From Candidatus Formimonas warabiya (GTDB lineage: Bacteria > Bacillota > Dehalobacteriia > Dehalobacteriales > Dehalobacteriaceae), in contig NZ_CP017634.1 of NCBI RefSeq assembly GCF_002777255.1, forward strand, positions 4,786,903 through 4,850,902: 64,000 bases of DNA, read 5' to 3'. The notes under the pieces are model-generated. The model saw only the letters and a list, made by a program, of their open reading frames with translations. It was not told the origin of the DNA and searched no databases. Shown here in pieces: positions 8,399-17,667 of the stretch; position 1 is the stretch's first letter; each line of letters begins with the position of its first letter. A program made the position numbers and the translations under genes.

Positions 8399-8715
8399 CT
8401 TATAATTGGCAAGTATGCCATCATCCACGGTCCGGGCAGTTGAAATTTTTATAATACTTGAAGGAAATTCCAAAAAAATGAAGAAATAACCAATGAATGT
8501 TAGTAATATACTTTTAGAACTTAAGAGAAAAAAATAGTGCTGTAGCGATTTGTTTTACAAGAATTCCCAAGGTATTTTTTGGCCTTAAACGGGGCCTTGA
8601 CATCAGAGCATTGTGCGGAGCATCAAGAAAAAGGGGAGGTGGAGCCTTTATTATTGGATAATTGTATCTCGGAAAGCCGTGAAAAAAAGCGTGTTTAAGA
8701 AAGGAGAGACCGCAA

Positions 8716-10149
8716 GTGACCAATAAGAGTTTATATGTTCAAGCCAATTATGAAGTGAACCGGACACCCCAGTTTAAGGTGTTAAGCAATGACCAATGTG
8801 AGGAAGCCTACTTGGGTGCACTTGAGATTTTAGAGAGAACCGGAGTAGAGATAGATAGCGCAGAGGCGCTGAGATTATTCCAGGACAACGGGGGCTGGGT
8901 GGACGGGAACCGGGTTCGTTTTCCTTCGGCTGTAATCGAGAGGCTGGTGAAGAATGTGCCTTGCCGCCTGGTGATCAGCAACAGGACGGGAAAACGCACC
9001 TTGTTTTTAGAGGCACAGAATATTTATCTGGGTCCCGGTTCTGGCCAAAGCTTTGTGCTTGACCCCCTCACCGGAGAAAGAAGGGCTTTCCAAAATTCAG
9101 ATGATGAAAAAACGGCTCTGGTTTGTGATGCGTTATCCAATATAGACTTTGCCGCGGGACAAGGCGTTTATGCATTTGCCGATTTAGTAAAAAATACCGT
9201 CAAGCCGATCATTGTGCAGGTTTCCACTGTGGAGCAATGCACCGATATCATGGATATTGCCGTTGCCGTGGCCGGCAGTAAGGAGGCAGTAGAGAGAAAT
9301 CCCTTCTTCATGCTCCGGGTGGAATCAACCGCACCCCTAAAAGGTGCCGGAGGGGCTATAGATGCGGCAATCTTTGCCGGTAAAAACCAAATCCCTGTAA
9401 TCTATTCCACACAAGCTTTTTCAGGGGATACGGCGCCCGGAACCATGGCCGGATCTCTGGTGCTGGTTTTAGCCGATTGCCTGGTGGGTTTGGCTGCCCA
9501 TCAGTTGACGAAGCCGGGGGCCCCAATTGTGATGGGGGGACTCATCTCTGCTCTGGACAAGGGTACCAATACCCGGTCTTACGGGTCTCCTGAGCATGGC
9601 CTGCTCTCATCCGCTTTCGTGGATGTGTGCCGCTATTTACACATTCCCAGCTTTGTCATGGGCGGATGCACCGATGCCAAAGCCATTGATGCCCAAGGAA
9701 GTGTGGAGGCCGTATTTTCCCTGTTATCCGGGGGGCTAAGTGGGGCCAATCTGATCCAGGGATGTAATATAGTGGAGTCCGGAAATACCGCTTCTTTAGA
9801 TTTACTGGTCATGAACAATGAAATTATCGGCATGGTGAAAAGAGTCTTAAAAGGGATCCCGGCAACGGATGAAACCATGGCGGTAGATGTCATTGACGAA
9901 GTAGGACCGGGAGGCCATTTTTTGGGCGCGGAACACACCCTTACGAATTTCCGTGGGGAAACATGGTGGCCTTCTTTGTTGAACAGAAACCGTTATGACG
10001 ATTGGGTGGCCGGTGGAAAGAAGACACTGAGCAAACGGGTGAATGAAAAGACCCAAAACATTTTGCATACGCACCAACCGGAACCCCTGCCGGAAGATAG
10101 ACTGGCCGGAATAAACAAAATTTTGGCTGCCCTGAAAAGCAGGGCTTAA
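8716..10149 (+). CDS. MttB-superfamily corrinoid methyltransferase
   Basis: A complete 477-residue member of the trimethylamine methyltransferase family without an in-frame TAG, hence non-pyrrolysine. It shows the N-terminal block YLGALEILERTGVEID, the middle GPGSGQSFVLDPLTGERR, YSTQAFSGDTAPGTMAG and the C-terminal VGPGGHFLGAEHTL. GTG start lies 8 bases after AAGGAGAG. It is followed 61 bp later by a second mttB-like gene, and no corrinoid protein gene adjoins, so it must share one encoded elsewhere (for example at 2264). The substrate is probably a methylated amine such as glycine betaine, but this is inference. Confidence 0.9.
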   Translation: MTNKSLYVQANYEVNRTPQFKVLSNDQCEEAYLGALEILERTGVEIDSAEALRLFQDNGGWVDGNRVRFPSAVIERLVKNVPCRLVISNRTGKRTLFLEAQNIYLGPGSGQSFVLDPLTGERRAFQNSDDEKTALVCDALSNIDFAAGQGVYAFADLVKNTVKPIIVQVSTVEQCTDIMDIAVAVAGSKEAVERNPFFMLRVESTAPLKGAGGAIDAAIFAGKNQIPVIYSTQAFSGDTAPGTMAGSLVLVLADCLVGLAAHQLTKPGAPIVMGGLISALDKGTNTRSYGSPEHGLLSSAFVDVCRYLHIPSFVMGGCTDAKAIDAQGSVEAVFSLLSGGLSGANLIQGCNIVESGNTASLDLLVMNNEIIGMVKRVLKGIPATDETMAVDVIDEVGPGGHFLGAEHTLTNFRGETWWPSLLNRNRYDDWVAGGKKTLSKRVNEKTQNILHTHQPEPLPEDRLAGINKILAALKSRA

Positions 10150-10210
10150 TTTGATAAATTCTTGCCGCCGCTTGTAACGAAGGCTTGTAACGAAGAAAGG
10201 AGAAATTCGG

Positions 10211-11677
10211 ATGAAATCGAGAAGCAATTACAAGGCAAATGCCAGCACGGTGTTTAATATTCTCTCTCCCGGTCAATGCGGGGAAATCTATCTGGCCGCC
10301 CAAGAGGTGCTGGAACGCACCGGGGCTACTTATTATGATGAGGAAGCGCTGGGAATTTTAAAAAAAGCAGGCTGTTTTGTAGCGGGCAATCGGGTCAGGA
10401 TTCCTTCTTACCTGGTGGACCGGGCCTTGGCCACGGTACCCCACCGGGTTACCTTGTGCAACAGCCGCACCGGTTCCCGGGATGTGCTTTTAGAAGGTAA
10501 CAATGCCTACTTTGGGACAGGATCCGATACCCCTTTTTATATTGACCCCTTTACCGGGGAAAGAAAGCGGTCTACGGTAGAGTCGGTGGGGTGGGCGTGC
10601 AAAGTCATTGATGCTCTTCCCAACATTGATTTTGTCATGTCCCTGGGTATTGTGCAAAATGTGCCCCTCTTAATCTCAGACCGGTACCAATTTGAAGTCC
10701 AGGTATTAAATACGGGCAAGCCGATTGTGACCACGGCCCATGATATTTACGGATTTGCCGATATTATTGAGATGTGTGAAATCATTGCCGGCGGGGAAGA
10801 AGAACTGCGCAAAAATCCTTTTATGACGCTGTATGCGGAACCGATTTCTCCCCTGCAGCATGCTTGGGAAGCAGCGTCAAAATTGGTCCTGGCCGCTAAA
10901 AAAGCCCTTCCGGTGGTTTATACCCCCTGTGTGATGGCAGGAGGCACCGTTCCTTCCACCATGGCGGGAGTGTTGGTCCAAGGAATCGCGGAAAGTTTAA
11001 GCGGTTTAGTACTCAATCAATGTACCCGGGAAGGAGCTCCCTTTATTATGGGCGGGGTATTCACCGTGATGGATATGGGCACAACCATTTTCTCTTACGG
11101 TTCGCCTGAGTTTGACCTGCTCATGTCGGCCCTTGCCGATATGGCCCACTATCTGAGATTGCCCATGTTCGGTACGGCCGGTTGTACGGATTCTTGTATT
11201 CCGGATGAACAGGCCGGACTGGAGGCTGCTCTTTCTATTGCCATGACGGCCATGTCCGGACCAAACCTGAATCATGACGTGGGTTATGTAGAGTACGGAA
11301 GTACCGCGAGTTTGGAGCTTCTCACCATGGCGGACGATATCATCGGCATGGCCCGAAGGCTGGTGAAGGGTATTAAATTTGATGATGAAAGGCTGGCAGT
11401 GGACCTGATTGATCAGATTGGCCCGGGAGGCAGTTTCCGAGAGCAGGACCATACGGCAAAATTCTCTGAGGAGGAAAACTGGAAACCCGGTTTAATCAAC
11501 CGCCAGGGCTATGAGGCCTGGAAAGAGGCGGGAGGCAAAAGCATGACGGAAGCGGCCAATGAAAAGGTCAAAGACATTATTCTCAACTACGAGCCGGAAC
11601 CGCTGCCTGAGGGAATTCAGAAAAGAATTAAAGAGGTTGTGGAAAGAGCTAACCGCAACCTGAAAGCGAAAGCTTAG
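10211..11677 (+). CDS. MttB-superfamily corrinoid methyltransferase
   Basis: A complete 488-residue paralogue of the preceding protein, also without an amber codon. It has AAQEVLERTGATYYDEEA, the GTGSDTPFYIDPFTGER block, YTPCVMAGGTVPSTMAG and IGPGGSFREQDHT. AAAGGAG precedes the ATG. The two genes probably form an operon; the short gap contains a tandem copy of CTTGTAACGAAG. Paralogues of this family differ in amine specificity, so the pair may act on two substrates or on successive methylation states. No partner corrinoid gene lies next to it. Confidence 0.9.
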   Translation: MKSRSNYKANASTVFNILSPGQCGEIYLAAQEVLERTGATYYDEEALGILKKAGCFVAGNRVRIPSYLVDRALATVPHRVTLCNSRTGSRDVLLEGNNAYFGTGSDTPFYIDPFTGERKRSTVESVGWACKVIDALPNIDFVMSLGIVQNVPLLISDRYQFEVQVLNTGKPIVTTAHDIYGFADIIEMCEIIAGGEEELRKNPFMTLYAEPISPLQHAWEAASKLVLAAKKALPVVYTPCVMAGGTVPSTMAGVLVQGIAESLSGLVLNQCTREGAPFIMGGVFTVMDMGTTIFSYGSPEFDLLMSALADMAHYLRLPMFGTAGCTDSCIPDEQAGLEAALSIAMTAMSGPNLNHDVGYVEYGSTASLELLTMADDIIGMARRLVKGIKFDDERLAVDLIDQIGPGGSFREQDHTAKFSEEENWKPGLINRQGYEAWKEAGGKSMTEAANEKVKDIILNYEPEPLPEGIQKRIKEVVERANRNLKAKA

Positions 11678-11722
11678 AAGCAAAAAAAGTCATGGGGCGA
11701 TAGGGAAGGTGATAAGTTTTTA

Positions 11723-11751
11723 TTGACGGTTTAATGGGATGGTAGTAAGAT
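11723..11751 (+). promoter_or_regulatory. SigA-type promoter of the lip-gcv operon
   Basis: TTGACG (11723-11728), a 17-base spacer and TAAGAT (11746-11751) lie about 40 bases upstream of the glycine riboswitch. Confidence 0.75.
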
Positions 11752-11792
11752 AGAAGTAATGAAAAAGGTTTTTATTTATCATCAGTAGAGAA

Positions 11793-11967
11793 TGAGGGAT
11801 ACGGGAGAGCCAAAAGGCACCGAAGAAGTAAGCTTCTGATTTTGCCAAATCCGAAGTGAAACTTTCAGGTTTCAGGACCGGATCCGGACTCGACTCTGGA
11901 AAGTCAAATGACACCGAAGGAGCAAACCGTAGAAAAACGGGTTAATCTCTCAGGTCAGAAGACAGAG
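11793..11967 (+). promoter_or_regulatory. Tandem glycine riboswitch upstream of lipB-lipA-gcv
   Basis: The first aptamer begins at GGGATACGGGAGAGCC, has GGCACCGAAGAAG and AAACTTTCAGG, and ends with the linker CGACTCTGGAAAGTC. The second has GACACCGAAGGAGCAAACC, then GGTTAATCTCTCAGGTC and GAAGACAGAG. The match to the consensus is better than at 4295. Its regulon is the glycine cleavage system with lipoate attachment genes. Confidence 0.95.
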
Positions 11968-12003
11968 GCGCGGCAATAATATTTTGCTGCGCCTTTTATT
12001 TTT
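11967..12003 (+). terminator. Riboswitch terminator before lipB
   Basis: GGCGCGGCAA (11967-11976) pairs with TTGCTGCGCC (11984-11993) with one G-U pair, followed by TTTTATTTTT. It abuts the 3' strand of aptamer 2, consistent with a glycine-controlled transcription switch. Confidence 0.9.
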
Positions 12004-12038
12004 CTGAACTAGACCAGGGCCGGTAAGGAGGTTTGATG

Positions 12039-12722
12039 ATGCTGCCGTTAACGGTATCCCTGCTGGGAACCATCGACTATCAAGAGGCTTTACATCTTCA
12101 AGAGCGCCTGTTAAAACTGCGGCAACAGGGAACAATCAACGATGTTTTGCTGCTTCTGGAGCACCCTCCCACCCTGACACTGGGCTTAAAGGCCGACGGC
12201 TCCAATATTATCGCTCCCCAAGAAGCCTTAAAAGCCCGTGGGGTTCAAGTATTTAAAGTAAACCGGGGCGGTGATGTCACCTACCATGGGCCCGGTCAAA
12301 TCGTCGGGTACCCTATTCTAGATCTAAAGGGTTTTGGCAGAGATGTTCCGGGGTATTTCCGCAGGATTGAAGAGACCTTTATTCAGCTCATGCAAAAGGA
12401 ATATGGCATTCAGGCGGGCAGAAATGCCAAGTATCCCGGCGTATGGGTGGGCGATGACAAAATTACGGCCATCGGCTGCTCCCTTAAACGCTGGGTCACC
12501 ATGCATGGTTTTGCTTTTAATGTCAATACCGACCTGGACCATTTCCAGTGGATTCATCCTTGCGGCATTTCAGACAAAGGGGTGACATCTTTACATAAAA
12601 TCGTGGGCTGCCCCCAGAATTTGGCTGTTGTTCATGAACAGGTGATCAAGTATTTCTGTGCGGCATTTGATGTGGAGCCCCAGATCATCGATACAGAAAC
12701 TTTATTCCAGATGGCAGGTTAA
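12039..12722 (+). CDS. lipB: Octanoyl-(acyl carrier protein):protein N-octanoyltransferase
   Basis: LipB transfers octanoate from ACP to lipoyl domains such as GcvH, the first step of lipoate synthesis. Family blocks are NRGGDVTYHGPGQIVGYP, ITAIGCSLKRWVTMHG and the acyl-thioester cysteine in HPCGISDKGVTS, about residue 175. Length 227 aa is typical. AAGGAGG at 12025-12031 sets the start at the second of two adjacent ATGs (12039, 7-base spacing). It is first in an operon with lipA and the glycine cleavage genes, so lipoate is made where GcvH needs it, under glycine riboswitch control. Confidence 0.95.
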   Translation: MLPLTVSLLGTIDYQEALHLQERLLKLRQQGTINDVLLLLEHPPTLTLGLKADGSNIIAPQEALKARGVQVFKVNRGGDVTYHGPGQIVGYPILDLKGFGRDVPGYFRRIEETFIQLMQKEYGIQAGRNAKYPGVWVGDDKITAIGCSLKRWVTMHGFAFNVNTDLDHFQWIHPCGISDKGVTSLHKIVGCPQNLAVVHEQVIKYFCAAFDVEPQIIDTETLFQMAG

Positions 12723-12757
12723 TGGGAAAGAGAAGGGAAAGGGAAAGGAAGGTTTCT

Positions 12758-13663
12758 ATGCATACGCGTAAACCGGATTGGCTGAAGATCAAATTACTTG
12801 GGGCAGAAAAGGTACCCGAGACAGAAAGAATCCTGAGAAGGCTCTCTTTACATACCGTGTGTAAGGAAGCAAACTGCCCGAATCTCATGGAATGTTTCGC
12901 CAAAAAGACGGCCACTTTTATGATTTTGGGTCAGGTATGCACCAGAAACTGCACCTTTTGTAATGTGATAAAAGGAGAAGCACAACCTGTTGACCCCGAC
13001 GAACCCGCTCATATCGCTGAGGCGGTAAAAGCACTCCAACTGAAACATGTGGTCATTACCTCCGTGACAAGAGACGATCTTGCCGACGGCGGGGCCGGTC
13101 ATTTTGCCCAAGCTATTAGATGCATCAAAAGGATAAATGAAAGCATCCTGGTAGAAGTACTGATCCCCGATTTCCGGGGTGATCAAAAAGCATTATCCGT
13201 CGTGGTGAAAGCCAAACCGGATATCCTGAATCACAATGTGGAGACGGTGCCAAGATTATATCCGTCGGTACGCCCTCTAGCAAATTATCAGCGGTCACTG
13301 GAACTTCTCAGAGTAGTAAAGAAGCTGGACCCCGGTATTTATACGAAATCCGGGATCATGGTGGGGTTAGGGGAAGAGGAGCAAGAGATCAGAGATCTGA
13401 TGCAAGATTTGCGTGCCGTTGATTGTGATCTGCTCACGATCGGCCAATATCTGGCCCCCTCGAAGCAGCATCATGCCGTCGTGGCCTATATTCATCCCGA
13501 AATTTTTGCCCAATACAAAAGCTTAGGGGAAGGCATGGGGTTCAAATATGTTGCTTCCGCCCCCTTTGTGCGCAGCTCTTACCATGCGGATGAAGCAGGG
13601 GAAATCCTGAAAGCAACTCCTATGGACCGGTACCGGTCCATCTCCTCAGGACAGGTGGAATGA
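12758..13663 (+). CDS. lipA: Lipoyl synthase (radical SAM)
   Basis: LipA inserts two sulfurs into octanoyl groups on lipoyl domains using two 4Fe-4S clusters. The auxiliary cluster Cys are C35, C40 and C46 (CKEANCPNLMEC); the radical-SAM Cys are C61, C65 and C68 (CTRNCTFC). The C-terminal RSSYHA supplies the conserved Ser ligand. ATG 12758 follows AAGGAAGG at good spacing; an in-frame ATG at 12722 overlaps the lipB stop but would add an unusual basic tail. Total 301 aa, normal. It overlaps the next gene by 4 bp. Confidence 0.95.
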   Translation: MHTRKPDWLKIKLLGAEKVPETERILRRLSLHTVCKEANCPNLMECFAKKTATFMILGQVCTRNCTFCNVIKGEAQPVDPDEPAHIAEAVKALQLKHVVITSVTRDDLADGGAGHFAQAIRCIKRINESILVEVLIPDFRGDQKALSVVVKAKPDILNHNVETVPRLYPSVRPLANYQRSLELLRVVKKLDPGIYTKSGIMVGLGEEEQEIRDLMQDLRAVDCDLLTIGQYLAPSKQHHAVVAYIHPEIFAQYKSLGEGMGFKYVASAPFVRSSYHADEAGEILKATPMDRYRSISSGQVE

Positions 13664-14340
13664 TGCCTGAAATTCGATCTTTGGTAACTCCAATTTCCTT
13701 AGGGCAGGTTTCCGTATTTGTCCTGAAAGGGACGAAATTGATCTTAATCGATACAGGTTTTTCGGGAACGGAAGATCTGCTTTGCCAAAAAATGATCCAA
13801 AAAGGGTTGGACCCTAAAGACCTGGCCCTGATTGTGCTTACCCACGGTCACGATGATCATTTTGGCGGCGCCGGGGGATTAAAAGAACGGACCGGGGCCC
13901 CGGTTGCCATTCATTCATGTGATGCCGATCATTTAAGAAAGGGTATCAACGGGAAACTTCAGCCCACACGCAGACTGGGCCGGTTGTTGACCGCTCTGGA
14001 AAACCGGGAACCCCTGGGCATGGGTTTGGAACCCGATATTCTTCTTGATGAGGAATTCAGTTTGGCTGCCTATGGGGTGCCCGGGAAAGTGATAGCGACT
14101 CCGGGCCATACGCCGGGATCTGTCTCTGTGATTCTAGAGAGCCGGGAGGTAATTGTGGGGGACTTAATGATGGGTTTTTTCCCCAAAACCAGACCGGAGC
14201 TGCCCCTTTTTGCCGATGATGTGGCACAGGTGGAAGAAAGCATCCGAAGGATTATGCACGATGAACCCCGGAAAATATTTGCCTCCCATGGAGGACCCTT
14301 TGAACCGGAAGCAGTAAGGGAGAGATTTGGCGTTAAATAA
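13660..14340 (+). CDS. Metallo-beta-lactamase fold hydrolase
   Basis: A 226-residue MBL-fold protein with the metal motif THGHDDHFGGAGG (HxHxDH), a downstream ATPGHTPGSVS His, GDLMMG Asp and a C-terminal ASHGG His, so both metal sites appear intact. The start overlaps the lipA stop (ATGATG), implying translational coupling. It sits between lipA and gcvH, an unusual position; glyoxalase-II-like thioester hydrolysis is one idea, perhaps on lipoyl or CoA intermediates, but that is speculation. Confidence 0.85.
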   Translation: MMPEIRSLVTPISLGQVSVFVLKGTKLILIDTGFSGTEDLLCQKMIQKGLDPKDLALIVLTHGHDDHFGGAGGLKERTGAPVAIHSCDADHLRKGINGKLQPTRRLGRLLTALENREPLGMGLEPDILLDEEFSLAAYGVPGKVIATPGHTPGSVSVILESREVIVGDLMMGFFPKTRPELPLFADDVAQVEESIRRIMHDEPRKIFASHGGPFEPEAVRERFGVK

Positions 14341-14366
14341 CAAAAATAAACAAGGAGGGTTTAAAC

Positions 14367-14750
14367 ATGCAAGTTGTTCAGGGATTAAAGTATACTAAGA
14401 CCCATGAATGGGTAAAGGTGGAAGGAAGTAAAGGGTTGGTCGGGCTCACTGATTATGCCCAGGGCCATTTGGGCGAAATTGTTTTCGTAGAACTGCCCCA
14501 GGTAGGTGACGAGTTAAGCGCCGGCAGCCCGTTAGGCGTAGTAGAATCGGTAAAAGCAGTTTCCGACGTTTATGCTCCCGTATCGGGAACCGTAAGAGAG
14601 ATTAATGAAGAACTGCTGGATAACCCGGGAAACATCAACCAGGATCCCTATGGCAGCTGGCTTGCTTCCCTGGAATTAAGTGATCTGTCCCAGCTGGAGG
14701 CACTGTTGGATGCGGCGGAATATGAAAAGCTCTGCGCAGAGGAGGACTAA
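14367..14750 (+). CDS. gcvH: Glycine cleavage system H protein
   Basis: GcvH carries the lipoyl arm that shuttles aminomethyl groups between the P, T and L proteins. Lys63 in VVESVKAVSDVYAP is the lipoylation site. The length (127 aa) and folded motifs (THEWV, GLTDYAQGHLGEIV, ELLDNPGNINQDPYG) are standard. An AGGAGG site precedes the ATG. Lipoylation is served by the lipB-lipA genes at the start of this operon. Confidence 0.97.
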   Translation: MQVVQGLKYTKTHEWVKVEGSKGLVGLTDYAQGHLGEIVFVELPQVGDELSAGSPLGVVESVKAVSDVYAPVSGTVREINEELLDNPGNINQDPYGSWLASLELSDLSQLEALLDAAEYEKLCAEED

Positions 14751-14753
14751 ACC

Positions 14754-16097
14754 GTGTCCAGATACATTTCGAATACGGCGGAACAGCAGGGGGAAATGCT
14801 GAAAGAAATTGGCCTGGATACGACCGAGGATCTTTTCCAGGATGTTCCTCCGGAGGTACGCTTAAAGAGGAAGCTGGATCTCCCGGAAGAGCTGTCGGAA
14901 ATGGAGCTGGTCAGACACATGAGGAACCTGGCCCAAAGAAATTGTAGCCTGGAAGAATATCCTTGTTTTCTCGGCGCCGGGGCTTATGACCATTTCGTGC
15001 CCAGCGTGATCGACCAGCTGATTTCCCGGCAGGAGTTTTATACCGCCTATACCCCTTACCAGCCGGAAATCAGCCAGGGCACCCTGCAGTCCATTTTTGA
15101 GTATCAGACTTTTGTGTGCGAGCTGACAGGAATGGATGTGGCCAATGCCTCCATGTATGACGGGGCCAGCGCCTTGGCGGAAGCGGCCTTGATGGCCTGC
15201 CAGTCTGTCCGGCGTCAGGAAATACTGGTGGCGAAAAGTGTCCACCCGGAAAGCAGGGAAGTGATCGATACCTATTGTAAGTTCCGGGGCATCCGGGTTC
15301 AGGAGGTGGGGTACCAGAACGGGCAGGTAGACCTGAAGGACTTGGAGAGCAAGATCACGGCCAATACGGCGGCGGTAATTGTGCAAAGCCCCAATTTCTT
15401 CGGCATTATGGAATCCTTAAAAGAAATAGCAGAATTAGCCCATGGCAATAAGAGCTTGTTTGTAGTTAGTGTGGATCCAGTTTCTCTGGCGGTCCTGAAA
15501 TCTCCCGGCGAACTGGGCGCCGACATTGTGGTCGGCGAAGGGCAAGCATTGGGGAACCCGGTCAGTTTTGGCGGGCCTTATCTGGGCTTCTTTGCCGCCA
15601 CGGAAAAACTGATGCGGAAAATGCCCGGCCGGATCGTGGGAGAAACGGTAGACAAATTTGGCAACAGGGGGTTTGTGCTGACGATTCAGACCCGGGAACA
15701 GCATATCCGCCGGGAAAAGGCCACATCCAATATCTGCTCCAATGAAGCACTCAATGCCTTAACGGCCACCATTTACTTAACCCTGCTGGGAAAGCAGGGC
15801 TTGAAAGAAGTGGCCCATTTATGCCTGCAAAAAGCCCATTATACTTTCGACCAACTGGTGAAAACGGGGAAATTTTCTCCGGCCTTTACTGCTCCCTTCT
15901 TTAAAGAATTTGTTCTGAGAACGGATACGCCCGTACAAGAATTGAATCAAAGGTTGTTGAGGGAAAAAATAATCGGCGGCTATGATTTGGGCCGGGACTA
16001 CCCGGAACTTGCTCCGGGGTGGTTAATTGCCGTTACGGAAAAAAGAACCAGGTCAGAAATTGATGCTCTGGTACGAAAGGCAGGGGAAATGGCATGA
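14754..16097 (+). CDS. gcvPA: Glycine dehydrogenase (decarboxylating) subunit 1
   Basis: This is the N-terminal half of the split P protein, which decarboxylates glycine with PLP and transfers the aminomethyl group to GcvH. Family motifs include FLGAGAYDHFVPSV, YTPYQPEISQGTLQ, and ANASMYDGASALAEA. GTG start at 14754 after GAGGAGG. It overlaps gcvPB by 4 bp, as usual for the two-subunit form in Firmicutes. 447 residues is the usual length. Confidence 0.96.
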   Translation: MSRYISNTAEQQGEMLKEIGLDTTEDLFQDVPPEVRLKRKLDLPEELSEMELVRHMRNLAQRNCSLEEYPCFLGAGAYDHFVPSVIDQLISRQEFYTAYTPYQPEISQGTLQSIFEYQTFVCELTGMDVANASMYDGASALAEAALMACQSVRRQEILVAKSVHPESREVIDTYCKFRGIRVQEVGYQNGQVDLKDLESKITANTAAVIVQSPNFFGIMESLKEIAELAHGNKSLFVVSVDPVSLAVLKSPGELGADIVVGEGQALGNPVSFGGPYLGFFAATEKLMRKMPGRIVGETVDKFGNRGFVLTIQTREQHIRREKATSNICSNEALNALTATIYLTLLGKQGLKEVAHLCLQKAHYTFDQLVKTGKFSPAFTAPFFKEFVLRTDTPVQELNQRLLREKIIGGYDLGRDYPELAPGWLIAVTEKRTRSEIDALVRKAGEMA

Positions 16098-17557
16098 AAG
16101 AGAAATCTTTAATCTTTGAAATCAGCAGGCCGGGACGCAAGGCCTATGGGCTGCCCCGGTGCGATGTCCCTGAAGCACCAGTGGCCCAAATGATTCCTTC
16201 GGAATACCTGCGCGCTGTTTCTCCGGAACTGCCTGAAGTAAGCGAGCTTGATGCCGTACGCCATTTTACCCGGCTGTCCCAGCGCAATCACGGGGTGGAT
16301 TCCGGCTTTTATCCTTTAGGCAGTTGTACTATGAAATATAATCCTAAGATCAATGAGGCCCTTTCCCGTCTGGACGGTTTTACCAAATTGCATCCCTACC
16401 AGCCGGAAGAGACGGTTCAGGGAGCTTTGGAATTGATGTATCTGACGGATCAGATGCTGGCGGAAATTGCCGGCATGGACAGAGTTTCCCTCCAGCCCGC
16501 GGCAGGAGCCCACGGAGAAATGACCGGATTAATGATCATCAAAGCCTATCATCAATACCGGGGCGATCACAGGCGCACCAAAATAGTGGTGCCGGATGCC
16601 GCCCATGGGACCAACCCGGCGTCCGCGGCGGTAGCCGGATTTGATGTGATCGAGGTGAAATCCAGCGCCCGGGGCGGTGTGGATTTAGCGGCCCTCAGGA
16701 GCCTGATGAGTGAGGAAATAGCCGGCTTAATGCTAACCAACCCCAACACCTTGGGCCTGTTCGAGGAAAATATCCGGGAAATTGCGGAGATTGTGCACCA
16801 GGCGGGGGGGCTCCTCTATTATGACGGCGCAAACGCCAATGCCATTATGGGCATTACCCGCCCGGGAGATATGGGTTTTGATGTGGTGCACTTGAATCTG
16901 CATAAGACCTTTAGTACGCCCCACGGTGGAGGGGGGCCCGGTGCCGGGCCGGTAGGCGTGAAGAAAGATCTGGTGCCTTTCTTGCCCAAACCCCTAATTG
17001 AATGTAAGGACGGCAAGTATTATTTTGACTATGACCGGCCCCTTTCCATCGGTAAAGTGAAAGCCTTTTACGGTAATTTTAATGTCGTTGTCAAAGCCTA
17101 TGCTTTTATCCGGAGTATGGGACCGGACGGCCTGAAGCAGGCATCCGAGGCGGCGGTGCTCAATGCCAACTATCTGGCCGCCAAACTCAAGGACGTCTAT
17201 CAATTGCCTTATGACCGCATCTGTATGCATGAGTGTGTCCTGTCCGGGCAAAGCCAAAAAAACAAGGGCGTATCCACCTTGGATATTGCCAAGCGGCTGC
17301 TGGATTTCGGATTCCATCCCCCCACCATCTATTTTCCTCTCATTGTCCACGAGGCATTGATGATTGAACCTACGGAATCGGAGAGCAAGGAAACCCTGGA
17401 CGAATTCATCCAAGTGCTCCGCCAGATTGCCGGAGAAGTTGATACGGATCCGGACATGGTTAGATCCGCTCCCCATCAGACGGTGGTAGGGCGTCTGGAT
17501 GAGGCCGCCGCCGCCCGGAATCCGGTGGTGCGCTGGAAGCCGGGGAAACAAGGCTAG
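16094..17557 (+). CDS. gcvPB: Glycine dehydrogenase (decarboxylating) subunit 2
   Basis: The C-terminal half of the split P protein, holding the PLP lysine in HLNLHKTFSTPHGGGGPG. The N-terminal GFYPLGSCTMKYNPK block and the NPNTLGLFE block are also present. 487 residues is normal. Its start overlaps the gcvPA stop. No gcvT lies in this operon; the next gene is lpdA after a hairpin-bearing gap. Confidence 0.96.
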   Translation: MKEKSLIFEISRPGRKAYGLPRCDVPEAPVAQMIPSEYLRAVSPELPEVSELDAVRHFTRLSQRNHGVDSGFYPLGSCTMKYNPKINEALSRLDGFTKLHPYQPEETVQGALELMYLTDQMLAEIAGMDRVSLQPAAGAHGEMTGLMIIKAYHQYRGDHRRTKIVVPDAAHGTNPASAAVAGFDVIEVKSSARGGVDLAALRSLMSEEIAGLMLTNPNTLGLFEENIREIAEIVHQAGGLLYYDGANANAIMGITRPGDMGFDVVHLNLHKTFSTPHGGGGPGAGPVGVKKDLVPFLPKPLIECKDGKYYFDYDRPLSIGKVKAFYGNFNVVVKAYAFIRSMGPDGLKQASEAAVLNANYLAAKLKDVYQLPYDRICMHECVLSGQSQKNKGVSTLDIAKRLLDFGFHPPTIYFPLIVHEALMIEPTESESKETLDEFIQVLRQIAGEVDTDPDMVRSAPHQTVVGRLDEAAAARNPVVRWKPGKQG

Positions 17558-17574
17558 AATAATAGGGCAGTAAG

Positions 17575-17605
17575 TTGAGAAGTCCCTGACGGGGCTTCTC
17601 AATTT
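17575..17605 (+). terminator. Hairpin between gcvPB and lpdA
   Basis: TTGAGAAG-CCC pairs with GGG-CTTCTCAA (17575-17602) with a short loop, followed by TTTACG. The T-run is short, so it may be a partial terminator or an mRNA-stabilising hairpin that lowers lpdA expression relative to gcvP. Confidence 0.6.
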
Positions 17606-17667
17606 ACGTAATTTCTCAAGAAATGCGTTTAAAGAGCCGTAAAGCCTAAAAGACAGGAGGTAACACG

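Larger units (their letters stand above)
8167..8715. other. Intergenic region with several RNA-like structures
   Basis: No gene is supported here. The region holds an 11-bp inverted repeat (8215-8256), a compact two-hairpin unit (8262-8314) and a strong terminator (8366-8398), described separately. From 8400 to 8700 it is AT-rich apart from TGGCAAGTATGCCA (8407-8420), an inverted repeat, and the leader of the next mttB-like gene; I see no certain promoter. Confidence 0.6.

Noticed and set aside
1..11677. Pyrrolysine-containing TMA methyltransferases
   Set aside because: The mttB-like genes run to full length without an in-frame TAG, so they are non-pyrrolysine members.
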